From positions 1 through 19,607 of the forward strand of contig DAOM01000214.1 in NCBI GenBank assembly GCA_002501855.1: a stretch of 19,607 nt of DNA, in the 5' to 3' direction. Shown piece by piece: positions 5,200 through 12,904 of the stretch; within the stretch, counting starts at the first letter, position 1, and the number at the start of each line of letters is the position of its first letter. Both the position numbers and the translations under genes were made by a program. The notes below the pieces were generated by a model. The model was not told the DNA's origin and ran no database searches. It saw nothing but the letters and a program-made list of their open reading frames with translations. The stretch comes from Candidatus Nitrosopolaris nunavutensis (GTDB lineage: Archaea > Thermoproteota > Nitrososphaeria > Nitrososphaerales > Nitrososphaeraceae).

Positions 5200-6234
5200 A
5201 TGAAAGCTGTTTTCGTAAGAGGCAAGAACAAGGTGGCCGTTGACGATATCTCAGTTCCAAATCTTGGCGATCGAGATGTTCTAGTAAAAATGAGAGCCTG
5301 TGGGCTATGCGGTTCTGATTTGGAGAAAGTTTACGGTGATTACGGAATGTCGTCTAGCAGATTGGGCCATGAACCTACTGGAGATATAATAAATGTGGGA
5401 AAATCAGTCAAAGGCTTCAGCATAGGGGACCGTGTATTTGTACATCATCATGTCAGCTGCCATGCATGTCATTATTGTTGGCACGGTGATTTCACAATGT
5501 GTAATATGTATCAAAAGAGTAATATCGAACCATGCGGACTATCGGAACAGATCTTAGTACCCGAAGCGAATGTTATCAGAGGTGGACTTGTGAAATTGCC
5601 AGAAAATGTGACGTTTGATGAAGCTTCTCTCATAGAACCGTTAGCATGTTGCATAAGAGGTCTGGCCAAATGTAGACTCCAAAAAGGAGACGATATGGCA
5701 ATATTAGGGGCCGGACCAGCCGGGCTAATGCATGCGATCCTCGCAAAATTGACCGGTGCAGGAAAAATTGTGGCGTTCGATCTCAACCAGTTCAGATTGG
5801 ATTTTGCCAAAGGGCATTTTGGCATCGATACCTATAATGTTGCCAGGGAAAAGGATAGCATTAAAAAAATGCAGGATATTACGGACTGTAGAGGTGCTGA
5901 TACTACAATCGTGGCCACAGGAAATTCAAGAGCGATTCTTCAATCATTTGATTTGACACGAAAGGGAGGTAACGTCCTCCTCTTCGGGGTTCCAACCGAA
6001 GGGACTAGGGTTTTATGCAATATAAGTAAGGTATATTCGAGTGAGCTATCGATTATTCCAAGTTACGCATCATCAGAAATCGAAATAAACCAAGCAATCC
6101 GACTTATTTCTTCAAAGAGGATTGAGATAGGTTCGCTGATAACTCATCGTTTTGATATTGCAAACGCAGGCGAGGGAATAGAGTGCGCTCATAGAGCAGA
6201 AGATGCGATCAAAGTAATTATTACAGCGAAGTAG
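5200..6234 (+). CDS. Zinc-dependent medium-chain alcohol/polyol dehydrogenase
   Basis: These MDR-family enzymes oxidise alcohols or polyols with NAD(P). The 344-aa length is typical. The catalytic-zinc set is C37 (GLCGSD), H57-E58 (GHE) and E146 (IEPLAC), the last being the sorbitol/threonine-dehydrogenase type ligand. A structural zinc is held by C87, C90, C93 and C101. The nucleotide fold has GAGPAG at 170-175, and the acidic D194 after the second strand favours NAD over NADP. Nearest look-alikes are sorbitol, threonine and galactitol-1-phosphate dehydrogenases; the substrate cannot be chosen. The gene lies 57 bp upstream of the LsrF-type aldolase in the same direction, which suggests a two-step route that oxidises and then cleaves a sugar derivative. 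The family is certain; the partnership is inferred. Confidence 0.9.
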   Translation: MKAVFVRGKNKVAVDDISVPNLGDRDVLVKMRACGLCGSDLEKVYGDYGMSSSRLGHEPTGDIINVGKSVKGFSIGDRVFVHHHVSCHACHYCWHGDFTMCNMYQKSNIEPCGLSEQILVPEANVIRGGLVKLPENVTFDEASLIEPLACCIRGLAKCRLQKGDDMAILGAGPAGLMHAILAKLTGAGKIVAFDLNQFRLDFAKGHFGIDTYNVAREKDSIKKMQDITDCRGADTTIVATGNSRAILQSFDLTRKGGNVLLFGVPTEGTRVLCNISKVYSSELSIIPSYASSEIEINQAIRLISSKRIEIGSLITHRFDIANAGEGIECAHRAEDAIKVIITAK

Positions 6235-6244
6235 ATCTGTGGAA

Positions 6245-6258
6245 ACTATAAATAATTA
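6245..6258 (+). promoter_or_regulatory. Possible internal promoter before the LsrF-type gene
   Basis: ACTATAAATAATTA lies about 40 nt before the ATG at 6292. It could give the aldolase gene its own transcript besides read-through from the dehydrogenase gene. Confidence 0.4.
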
Positions 6259-6291
6259 CGACGTGGGGGATTCAGTGCAGCAATAAGTAAT

Positions 6292-7107
6292 ATGGATTGG
6301 GGAATGAAAAACAGAATGTCAAAAATCATTCGTCCGCAAGATGGACGAACTGTTATGCTTGCAGTCGATCATGGGTACTTCTTGGGACCAACAGAGAGAC
6401 TAGAGAATCCTAGTAGAACGATAAAGCCACTTTTACCCTATGCAGACTCGTTGATGCTCACCAGGGGCGTTCTCCGAACATCAGTAAATCCAAGTACGGA
6501 TGTTCCTATTGTATTGCGGGTTTCAGGAGGAAGTAGTATCGTTGGGGAAGATCTTTCAAAGGAAAGTATTACTACATCGGTTGAAGATGCCATGAAACTT
6601 AATGCCTCTTGCCTCGCTCTTTCTATCTTTGTTGGCAGCAAGTATGAGCATCAAACATTGACCAATTTAGCAAAACTTGTTGATGAAGGTGAAAGATTCG
6701 GAATCCCTATTCTTGCTGTTACTGCCGTTGGTAAAGAAATGGCCAGAGATCACAGATATCTAGCACTTGCGTGCAGAATCGCTGCCGAATTGGGAGCACA
6801 TCTAATAAAGACATACTATTGCGAAAACTTTCAAAAGGTCGTCGAGGGTTGCCCTGTACCTGTCATTATTGCAGGAGGCAAGAAACTGCCCAACGAACTC
6901 GACGCCTTACAGCTAGCGTATGATGCAGTAGACAACGGTGCAATGGGAGTGGATATGGGCAGAAATATTTGGCAATCGGACTATCCTGTGGCTATGATTA
7001 AAGCAGTCAGGGCGATTATACACGAGAATTCAAACGTAAAAGAAGCTAATGATATATTCATAAAAGAAAAAGAACTTGAACAGCAGAAGGTAATCAAGAC
7101 CGCATAG
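6292..7107 (+). CDS. LsrF-type class I aldolase/thiolase (DeoC/FbaB superfamily)
   Basis: The 271-aa protein follows LsrF closely from DWGMKNRMSKII onward: VMLAVDHGYFLGP (D26-H27-G28), ADSLMLTRGVLR, VGSKYEHQ, LIKTYY, CPVPVIIAGGKKLP and VDMGRNIWQSDYPVAM. K173 in IKTYY is the expected Schiff-base lysine, and the AGGKK and MGRN loops fit phosphate binding. In Escherichia coli LsrF transfers an acetyl group from 3-hydroxy-5-phosphonooxypentane-2,4-dione to CoA during AI-2 breakdown. The roughly 30-residue N-terminal arm of the bacterial enzyme is absent. No LsrK, LsrG or transporter is nearby, so an AI-2 role is doubtful; sugar-phosphate cleavage, or synthesis of the archaeal shikimate precursor by a related aldolase, is possible. 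A terminator follows at once. Confidence 0.85.
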   Translation: MDWGMKNRMSKIIRPQDGRTVMLAVDHGYFLGPTERLENPSRTIKPLLPYADSLMLTRGVLRTSVNPSTDVPIVLRVSGGSSIVGEDLSKESITTSVEDAMKLNASCLALSIFVGSKYEHQTLTNLAKLVDEGERFGIPILAVTAVGKEMARDHRYLALACRIAAELGAHLIKTYYCENFQKVVEGCPVPVIIAGGKKLPNELDALQLAYDAVDNGAMGVDMGRNIWQSDYPVAMIKAVRAIIHENSNVKEANDIFIKEKELEQQKVIKTA

Positions 7108-7108
7108 C

Positions 7109-7127
7109 AAAGCGCCCTCGCTTTTTT
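7109..7127 (+). terminator. Hairpin plus T-tract terminator after the LsrF-type gene
   Basis: AAAGCG (7109-7114) and CGCTTT (7119-7124) form a perfect 6-bp stem with loop CCCT. The T-run extends to 7127. It begins 2 nt after the stop codon and probably ends the dehydrogenase-aldolase transcript. Confidence 0.55.
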
Positions 7128-7201
7128 GCCGGTCTCTCTCTTCTCTACAATCTCCTTTATCAGTACCTGTGGTGTGGTGTGTTTTCGGCGATTCAGATAT
7201 T

Positions 7202-7465
7202 ATGAGCGTCTTCCAGACGCAGGTGACAACTACAAGTAATGGGAATGGCCAACTTTTTGAGAAACCAGAGTACAGGGACCAAAAAATGCTTGATTGCATA
7301 TGGAGTGTACTAAATTTGCACTTTAGTCTGGACACAATCTTTATAAATTGTGTTGCAGCAAGCAGTCTGTCGAAAATGCCTGATGCTAACGGTGAAGAGT
7401 ATACTGTAGATTCTTCGCAACTACAAGTAAATGTTCCAAGCGCAGCGGTTGTCATGCTGCTATAG
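7202..7465 (+). CDS. Possible 87-aa hypothetical protein
   Basis: Not recognised. The frame starts MSVFQTQVTTTSNG, continues through a helix-like stretch containing EYRDQKMLDCIWSVLN and ends PSAAVVMLL. It has no metal motif, and one mildly hydrophobic region around residues 44-62. A weak TATA-like TTTAT is present at 7156-7160, but too far from the ATG at 7202 for a leaderless start. The earlier in-frame GTG at 7169 gives an unlikely Trp/Cys-rich beginning. The opposite strand also carries a long frame here. The position between a terminator and the ilv promoter allows a real small gene, but support is weak. Confidence 0.35.
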   Translation: MSVFQTQVTTTSNGNGQLFEKPEYRDQKMLDCIWSVLNLHFSLDTIFINCVAASSLSKMPDANGEEYTVDSSQLQVNVPSAAVVMLL

Positions 7466-7514
7466 ATACAGCTCTGCACATTGTTTTAGCAGGGCGATGT
7501 TTGAAAAAGAAATA

Positions 7515-7519
7515 GGTGA
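7515..7519 (+). promoter_or_regulatory. Shine-Dalgarno site of ilvB
   Basis: GGTGA lies 9 nt before the ATG at 7529, a good match to the archaeal anti-SD. Together with a TATAGATA at 7461-7468 it suggests that the ilvB-ilvN-leuA mRNA has a leader of a few tens of bases, unlike most leaderless genes in this window. A 12-codon frame, ATG at 7497 to TAG at 7533-7535, overlaps the ilvB start. Confidence 0.5.
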
Positions 7520-7528
7520 ACTGTGTAA

Positions 7529-9214
7529 ATGGTAGAAATGATCGGCGCAAAAGCTTTGATCCATGCTCTCGAAAAGGAGGGGGTGGACATAGTGTTTGGA
7601 CTGCCAGGTGGGGCGAACCTGCCAATTTACGACGCTCTCGTTGATGCCAACTTCAGACATATACTTGTCAGACACGAACAATCGGCATCTCATATGGCGG
7701 ATGGCTATGCGAGAATAAAGCGAAAGGCAGGGGTATGTTTTGCAACTTCAGGTCCCGGCGCTACAAATCTTATTACAGGTATTGCTACTGCACATGCTGA
7801 CTCTTCTCCAATGATAGCTGTAACAGGACAAGTGCCGCTGGCAATGATTGGCAAGGATGCCTTCCAAGAGACAGATATTATTGGTGTTGCCAATCCCTGC
7901 ACAAAATATGCCTTCCAACCCCGGTTTGCACATGAAATCCCAGAGACGGTTAAAAAAGCGTTTTATATAGCTGAAAGTGGAAGGCCAGGACCAGTACTGA
8001 TAGATATCCCGAAGGACGTACAGCAGTCAAGCGCTGATATGAACTTCCCAGAACTTATAAAAGTAAGAGGGTACAGTCCGGTGGTAGATGCAGACCTTTC
8101 TCAATTAGGTAAGTCAGTGGAAATTTTGCTTAATGCTGAGAGACCCATAATAATGGGTGGAGGGGGTGTCATTCTCTCGGGGGCTTTTTCTGAATTGCAA
8201 GCAGTTGCAGAAATACTGATGGCTCCAGTGGTGACTACATTTAAGGGTAAAGGATCGTTTCCTGAAAATCATCCTCTTGCTATGGGTCCAATTGGGATGC
8301 ACGGACACGCAGAGGCCAACAAAATGATTTTGGAGGCAGATTGTATATTGGCAGTGGGCGCAAGATTTTCAGACAGATCGGTTGGAAGGTACGATGAATT
8401 TGGAAGGGGTATGAGCATCATACATATGGATGTCGATCCTGCGGAAATTGGCAAGAACAAATCAGTAGATGTAGCAGTTATCGGAGATGTAAAGTCGTCT
8501 CTGAGAACCCTTGTCAAAATGCTCTCAAAGGTTATAGTAAAAAAAGATCAAGATAACCCGTGGCTGAGGAGAAGAAAAGAACTTATCGATTATTATGCAG
8601 AGACACTAAAGGATTATCCAAGAGATCTGACAGCCAGAAAAGCGTTAAAAAAACTTAGGGAAATATTGCCGGCTAATTCGATTGCGACCACTGAAGTGGG
8701 CCAATGTCAGATGTGGGCATCGTTACACTTTGACGTTATAGCTCCTGGCACTTTTTTTAGCTCAACCGGACTTGGGACTATGGGCTTCGGCTTTCCTGCT
8801 TCGATAGGTGCAAAGGCTGCTAGGCCAGTAGTACCTGTGGTCGATATAGCTGGCGATGGGTCATTTAACATGACGGAGAACTCTCTTGCCGTGTCGGTGC
8901 TGGATAACTTACCTGTAATTGTCTTTTTAATGAATAATTATATGCTTGGGATGGTGGCTCAGTGGCAGAGAACGTTTTATAACAGACGCTATATGGGGGT
9001 CCACCAGCGTAACTGCCCAGATTATGTAAAAATAGCACAAGCGTATGGCGCACAGGGTATTAAAGCTCAGTCTTTGTCAGAGTTGGAAAAAGCAATTAGA
9101 TCAGCTCTCAAGATGGACGTTGCTACCGTCATTGATATTATCATCGACCCTGAAGAAGATGTTTATCCTTTTGTAATACCAGGTACAGGTCTCAAAGACA
9201 TGGTTACAGGATAG
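7529..9214 (+). CDS. ilvB: Acetolactate synthase, catalytic (large) subunit
   Basis: The enzyme joins two pyruvates to 2-acetolactate, or pyruvate and 2-oxobutyrate to 2-aceto-2-hydroxybutyrate, the first common step of valine, leucine and isoleucine synthesis. The 561-aa length is normal. E50 in RHEQSA is the ThDP-activating glutamate. SGPGATN (74-80) and QETDIIG (113-119) are standard AHAS stretches. The ThDP-Mg motif runs from GDG at 442-444 to NN at about 469-470, followed by MLGMVAQWQ, which is typical of AHAS rather than pyruvate oxidase. The regulatory subunit gene starts 10 nt downstream, confirming the assignment. ATG 7529 is preferred because of the GGTGA upstream; an ATG three codons later is possible. 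Confidence 0.95.
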   Translation: MVEMIGAKALIHALEKEGVDIVFGLPGGANLPIYDALVDANFRHILVRHEQSASHMADGYARIKRKAGVCFATSGPGATNLITGIATAHADSSPMIAVTGQVPLAMIGKDAFQETDIIGVANPCTKYAFQPRFAHEIPETVKKAFYIAESGRPGPVLIDIPKDVQQSSADMNFPELIKVRGYSPVVDADLSQLGKSVEILLNAERPIIMGGGGVILSGAFSELQAVAEILMAPVVTTFKGKGSFPENHPLAMGPIGMHGHAEANKMILEADCILAVGARFSDRSVGRYDEFGRGMSIIHMDVDPAEIGKNKSVDVAVIGDVKSSLRTLVKMLSKVIVKKDQDNPWLRRRKELIDYYAETLKDYPRDLTARKALKKLREILPANSIATTEVGQCQMWASLHFDVIAPGTFFSSTGLGTMGFGFPASIGAKAARPVVPVVDIAGDGSFNMTENSLAVSVLDNLPVIVFLMNNYMLGMVAQWQRTFYNRRYMGVHQRNCPDYVKIAQAYGAQGIKAQSLSELEKAIRSALKMDVATVIDIIIDPEEDVYPFVIPGTGLKDMVTG

Positions 9215-9224
9215 TGAAATAGTT

Positions 9225-9782
9225 GTGGTAACAACAACTTTACCCGGCACCCCGGCAGCACCAACTCCAACCACTGCCTTAAATGAAAAAATCGGCGGCT
9301 GGCATATATTGTCCGCTCTGCTGGAAAATAAACCCGGCGTTCTGTTTAGGGTGACAAATCTCTTTCGGGCCCGGAATTTTAACATTGAAAGTATAACTGT
9401 AGGTTCCACCGAACAAGCCGATCTCTCGAGGATGACAATTACGCTTAATAGTGACGAAAGAACGCTTGATCAACTCGCGAAGCAGCTTAGGAAGTTAATT
9501 GATGTGGTAGAAGTCAAGGTACTTGACACAGATAAAACAGTTTATCGTGAGCTTGCCTTGATAAAAATGAATGCAGGAGACCCCACTACGAGAATGGAAA
9601 TAACCAATTTTGCATCTATTTTTAGAGCAAACATACTCGATATCGGAAAAGAGACAATTACCGTGGAGCTTACCGGAACGCCTGACAAAATCGAGGCCTT
9701 TAAGAATCTTGTCGATCACTTTGGAATCACACAGCTGGCCAGAACTGGTGTTTCTGCTCTCCCGAGGGGTGCAGAACTTTAG
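9225..9782 (+). CDS. ilvN: Acetolactate synthase, regulatory (small) subunit
   Basis: The small subunit raises the activity of the catalytic subunit and usually confers feedback inhibition by valine. The 185-aa protein has a 25-residue Pro/Thr-rich lead, an ACT domain at about 26-101 (WHILSALLENKPGVLFRVTNLF, the effector-binding fold) and a second ACT-like C-terminal domain at about 105-180 beginning ELALIKM. The start is GTG, 10 nt after ilvB. The low-complexity N-terminal lead is a slight oddity, so a later start cannot be excluded, but none with ATG is visible before the ACT domain. It is co-transcribed with ilvB and abuts leuA with no gap. Confidence 0.93.
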   Translation: MVTTTLPGTPAAPTPTTALNEKIGGWHILSALLENKPGVLFRVTNLFRARNFNIESITVGSTEQADLSRMTITLNSDERTLDQLAKQLRKLIDVVEVKVLDTDKTVYRELALIKMNAGDPTTRMEITNFASIFRANILDIGKETITVELTGTPDKIEAFKNLVDHFGITQLARTGVSALPRGAEL

Positions 9783-11297
9783 ATGTTAGGCGCTGACAGT
9801 AAAGTAAGGATATTTGATACAACGTTAAGAGACGGTGAACAAACACCTGGAGTTTCAATAACCCCAGAGCAGAAAGTACAGATTGCGATTAAACTTGATG
9901 AGCTTGGAATTGATGCTATTGAGGTCGGCTTTCCTGTCGTGTCCCACGGAGAAACAATTGCAATCAAAAGTATAACCAAACAAGGATTAAAAGCAGAAAT
10001 TTGTGGCCTGGCCCGCGCTATAAAATCAGATTTAGATGCTGCTATAAATTGCGACTTAACCTACGTCCACACTTTTATTGCAACATCAGATATTCATATG
10101 CAGTTTAAGTTAAAAATGGATCGACAACAGGTGCTGGAAAAGGCTGTATGGGCGGTAGAATACGCCAAAAAACATGGCGTTGAGGTAGAGTTTTCTGCTG
10201 AGGACGCAACACGATCCGATCGAGCATTCTTAAATCAAGTTTTCATGGCCGTGGCGAATGTCGGTGTTGATAGATTAGACATTCCGGATACAGTAGGCTA
10301 CGCTACTCCCCAATATATCGAACAGCTTGTCAAAGATGTAAAGGCATACACTAGGCTTCCGATTAGCATGCACTGTCACGATGATTTTGGTCTGGCGGTA
10401 GCTAACTCATTATCGGGAATAAACGCGGGTGCAGATTGCGCCCATGTGACAATAAACGGCTTAGGGGAGCGAGCAGGTAATGCATCGCTTGAGGAATTTG
10501 TTATGGCACTTCAATGCCTCTACGGTAGGAAACATAATGTCAAAACTGAGTTGCTATATGAGACTTCTAGATTCGTATCAAATACGATGGGAATAATTGT
10601 ACAACCAAACAAAGCAATAATCGGTGAAAACGCCTTTGGTCACGAATCTGGTATTCATACCCACGGTATTATAAATAATCCGCTTACCTACGAACCAATT
10701 AGTCCTGATCTTGTGGGTAGAAAAAGATGGATGCAAGCAGGTAAACACGCTGGTGCTCACGGCATAAAGGCAATGCTGGAAGGTTTTGGCATCGGGCCGA
10801 CAGAGAAGGAGCTTTATGAGATTGTGGAAAAGCAAAAGAACCTTGCTGACAAGGGGAAATCTATCACCACCGCAGAGCTCCTGTCTATTGCGGGCGAGGT
10901 CATGCGTAATAATAAATTCGAAGAGAAATTCAAACTCTATGATTTTCATATTGTTACAGGGATGAATATAATACCGACCGCTGTAGTTAGATTAAATACG
11001 GACGGCAAGGATTTCATTGCCTCGGAAATTGGGGTTGGGCCTGTCGATGCTGCTCTGAAAGCGATACAAAAGATTGCAGGAGAAATGGCTAATATAAAAA
11101 TCCGGGAATACCGGCTAGATTCTATCACTGGGGGCTCGGACGCATTAGCTGAGGTGTCCGTGAAGGTGGAGGACAAAAACGGCAACGTTGTTTCTGCAAG
11201 AAAAGCTGGCGAGGATGTCGTGGTTGCTTCAGTTCAGGCTATGATGGATGCGATTAACAAAGTTATGTTGCAAAAAGTGCTCTATTCAAAGTATTAA
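9783..11297 (+). CDS. leuA: 2-isopropylmalate synthase (LeuA-type)
   Basis: The enzyme condenses acetyl-CoA with 2-oxoisovalerate, the committed step to leucine. The 504-aa protein has the HMGL-like TIM barrel: R16-D17 in [11 protein letters not shown], the SAEDATRSD stretch at 138-146, the metal pair H197-x-H199 in SMHCHDD, and the [14 protein letters not shown] signature. A linker and the C-terminal LeuA regulatory domain, where leucine feedback acts, follow from about residue 380. Homocitrate and citramalate synthases look similar. Its place after ilvBN and before leuB favours isopropylmalate synthase. The ATG follows the ilvN stop directly, with an SD-like GGGGTG about 11 nt upstream inside ilvN, indicating coupled translation. 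Confidence 0.87.
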   Translation: MLGADSKVRIFDTTLRDGEQTPGVSITPEQKVQIAIKLDELGIDAIEVGFPVVSHGETIAIKSITKQGLKAEICGLARAIKSDLDAAINCDLTYVHTFIATSDIHMQFKLKMDRQQVLEKAVWAVEYAKKHGVEVEFSAEDATRSDRAFLNQVFMAVANVGVDRLDIPDTVGYATPQYIEQLVKDVKAYTRLPISMHCHDDFGLAVANSLSGINAGADCAHVTINGLGERAGNASLEEFVMALQCLYGRKHNVKTELLYETSRFVSNTMGIIVQPNKAIIGENAFGHESGIHTHGIINNPLTYEPISPDLVGRKRWMQAGKHAGAHGIKAMLEGFGIGPTEKELYEIVEKQKNLADKGKSITTAELLSIAGEVMRNNKFEEKFKLYDFHIVTGMNIIPTAVVRLNTDGKDFIASEIGVGPVDAALKAIQKIAGEMANIKIREYRLDSITGGSDALAEVSVKVEDKNGNVVSARKAGEDVVVASVQAMMDAINKVMLQKVLYSKY

Positions 11298-11299
11298 AG

Positions 11300-11306
11300 T
11301 TTATAC
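11300..11306 (+). promoter_or_regulatory. TATA-like promoter of leuB
   Basis: TTTATAC is centred 28 nt upstream of the TTG start at 11331. It predicts a leaderless leuB transcript separate from ilvB-ilvN-leuA. Another TATA-like run at 11312-11318 is too close to the start for a TSS before the TTG. Confidence 0.4.
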
Positions 11307-11330
11307 CTAGTTATATAATTTGGTTGTAGA

Positions 11331-12356
11331 TTGGGAAGGTATAATGTTGCGCTAATAGTAGGTGACGGAGTAGGCCCAGAGCTCACTTCGTCTGCGAAAA
11401 CGATACTTGAAACGATAAACGATAATAGTAACATTAAATTTAATATAAGAAATGTAGACGCAGGTGACATGGCTCTAGCCAAATACGGTAAAGCCCTTCC
11501 GCAATTCAGCTCTGATGTAATACAAAAGTCACAAGTATGTTTAAAAGGACCTGTGGGAGAGAGCGCTGCAGACGTGATCCTCGTTTTACGACGGCAGTAC
11601 GATCTGTACGCAAATGTTAGACCGGCAAAGTCCTATCCTAATATTCCAAATCTTTCAGCCAATGTAGACCTAGTAATAGTAAGAGAAAATACTGAGGACG
11701 TTTACTTAGGATGGGAATTTGACGCTGATGAGAATACAGTGGTAGGACTGAGGGTAACGTCCGAAAGGGCGTCTAGACGTATTGCTGAGTACGGCTTTAA
11801 AACAGCGATGTTTCGGAATAAAAAGAAGAGACTTGTAATAGCACATAAGGCCAACGTCTTGCGCAAGGGTGACGGATTATTTGCAAGAACCTGTAAGTCA
11901 ATCGCTCAAAACTATCCCGAAATTATCTATAGCGAATCATATGTAGACACATGCGCTATGAATCTGATCCGGAATCCAGAAGAATTTGATGTTATTTTGA
12001 CAACGAACCTTTACGGTGACATATTGTCAGACGAGGCCGCGCAGGTAGTAGGAGGGCTTGGATTGGGCCCAGCTGCTAATATTGGGGAGTCTTTTGCCTT
12101 GTTCGAGCCGGTTCATGGAGCCGCATTCGATATTGCTGGAAAAAATATAGCAAATCCATCTTCCATTTTATTATCTATAAAGATGATGCTGGAGTGGCTA
12201 TCAGACAAATATCATGATAGGGGCGCATTTAAAGAGGGACAGCGTATAGAATCCGCCATGGTTGTGCTGCTAAGAAAAAACCTAAAAACCAAAGATATCG
12301 GCGGCAAACTCACAACTACCGAATTTACGAAGCTACTATCTCTTTCAATGTACTAA
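11331..12356 (+). CDS. leuB: 3-isopropylmalate dehydrogenase (LeuB-type)
   Basis: The enzyme oxidises and decarboxylates 3-isopropylmalate with NAD to 2-oxoisocaproate. The 341-aa protein shows the beta-decarboxylating dehydrogenase signature: GDGVGPE near the N-terminus, substrate-binding R87, R97 and R118, catalytic Y125 (ENTEDVYLG) and K173 (AHKAN), metal ligands D206, D230 and D234 (TNLYGDILSDEAAQ), and the EPVHGAAFDIAGK adenine-binding loop. Isocitrate and homoisocitrate dehydrogenases share most of these; adjacency to leuA decides for isopropylmalate. The start is TTG: a stop lies five codons upstream and no ATG or GTG is available between. It is 33 bp after leuA with an apparent promoter of its own. 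leuC and leuD are not in the window. Confidence 0.87.
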   Translation: MGRYNVALIVGDGVGPELTSSAKTILETINDNSNIKFNIRNVDAGDMALAKYGKALPQFSSDVIQKSQVCLKGPVGESAADVILVLRRQYDLYANVRPAKSYPNIPNLSANVDLVIVRENTEDVYLGWEFDADENTVVGLRVTSERASRRIAEYGFKTAMFRNKKKRLVIAHKANVLRKGDGLFARTCKSIAQNYPEIIYSESYVDTCAMNLIRNPEEFDVILTTNLYGDILSDEAAQVVGGLGLGPAANIGESFALFEPVHGAAFDIAGKNIANPSSILLSIKMMLEWLSDKYHDRGAFKEGQRIESAMVVLLRKNLKTKDIGGKLTTTEFTKLLSLSMY

Positions 12357-12904
12357 GGAGGTTCAGTGTGACTTGCTTACGAGACTCATTCTGTGGATGA
12401 TCACAGCATTTTGGCGCTCGTTGCTCCCAAGCAATTAATATGAAGACGAATGGAATATTCATAACTGCAGGCGAAAATAAGACCGGCTGAAAAGCTGTGA
12501 CACCGAGCTTCTAACCCATCATTTGCGGAAAAGGGGTGAGCAACGGCGAAAACCAAGATTGAGAACTCTTTCTCAGCAACTGAGAGGAAGCTAATTTTGG
12601 CGATCAGACCTAAAACATTTGTGAGTCGTAGTATTACCTTGAAGGTTTCAAAAAGTAGAAATTTTGTTTTGGCAGAAGAAACTTTGCTTTCGCAAGCCTC
12701 GATCTGCAATGAGCAAATCGGTAAGGTCAGAGTTTATCTATCCATATATAAATCAAAAGTATGCATTAAAAGACTTGTATCTTCAGCGGTGTCATGAAAT
12801 GCTGAAGTGGACCAATGAATAACACTATAGTCACTGATTTTTTGGAAACTAGAGGGACGAAACCGGGATAGCTCATATATAGAACAGTTTCACACTCGAT
12901 CGCT
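12357..12904. other. 548-bp gap between leuB and ilvC with an orphan SD and a hairpin
   Basis: A perfect SD (GGAGGT, 12357-12362) sits directly after the leuB stop but leads only to GTG-TGA, so no gene uses it. A hairpin, CTGTG (12391-12395) with CACAG (12402-12406), follows and may end the leuB transcript. Further on are a stem TTTCTCAG/CTGAGAGG with a CAA loop near 12569-12587 and an enclosing AGCTTC/GAAGCT pair. Open frames at 12597-12797 (plus) and 12401-12709 (minus) show no family features. The gap could hold a structured RNA or a decayed gene; I cannot tell. Confidence 0.35.
12876..12881 (+). promoter_or_regulatory. TATA box of ilvC
   Basis: TATATA is centred 26-27 nt upstream of the ATG at 12905, ideal spacing for a leaderless archaeal transcript. 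ilvC therefore appears to be transcribed separately from the other branched-chain genes. Confidence 0.55.

Noticed and set aside
7030..7479. 149-aa minus-strand frame
   Set aside because: It overlaps the end of the LsrF-type gene and ends in a Phe/Tyr-rich run produced by the A-rich complement; it has no family features.
10578..10949. 123-aa minus-strand frame
   Set aside because: It lies entirely within leuA, whose protein is clearly conserved there.
12401..12797. Overlapping frames of 102 aa (minus) and 66 aa (plus) in the leuB-ilvC gap
   Set aside because: Neither has a promoter at the right spacing, an SD, or recognisable domains, and they overlap each other.
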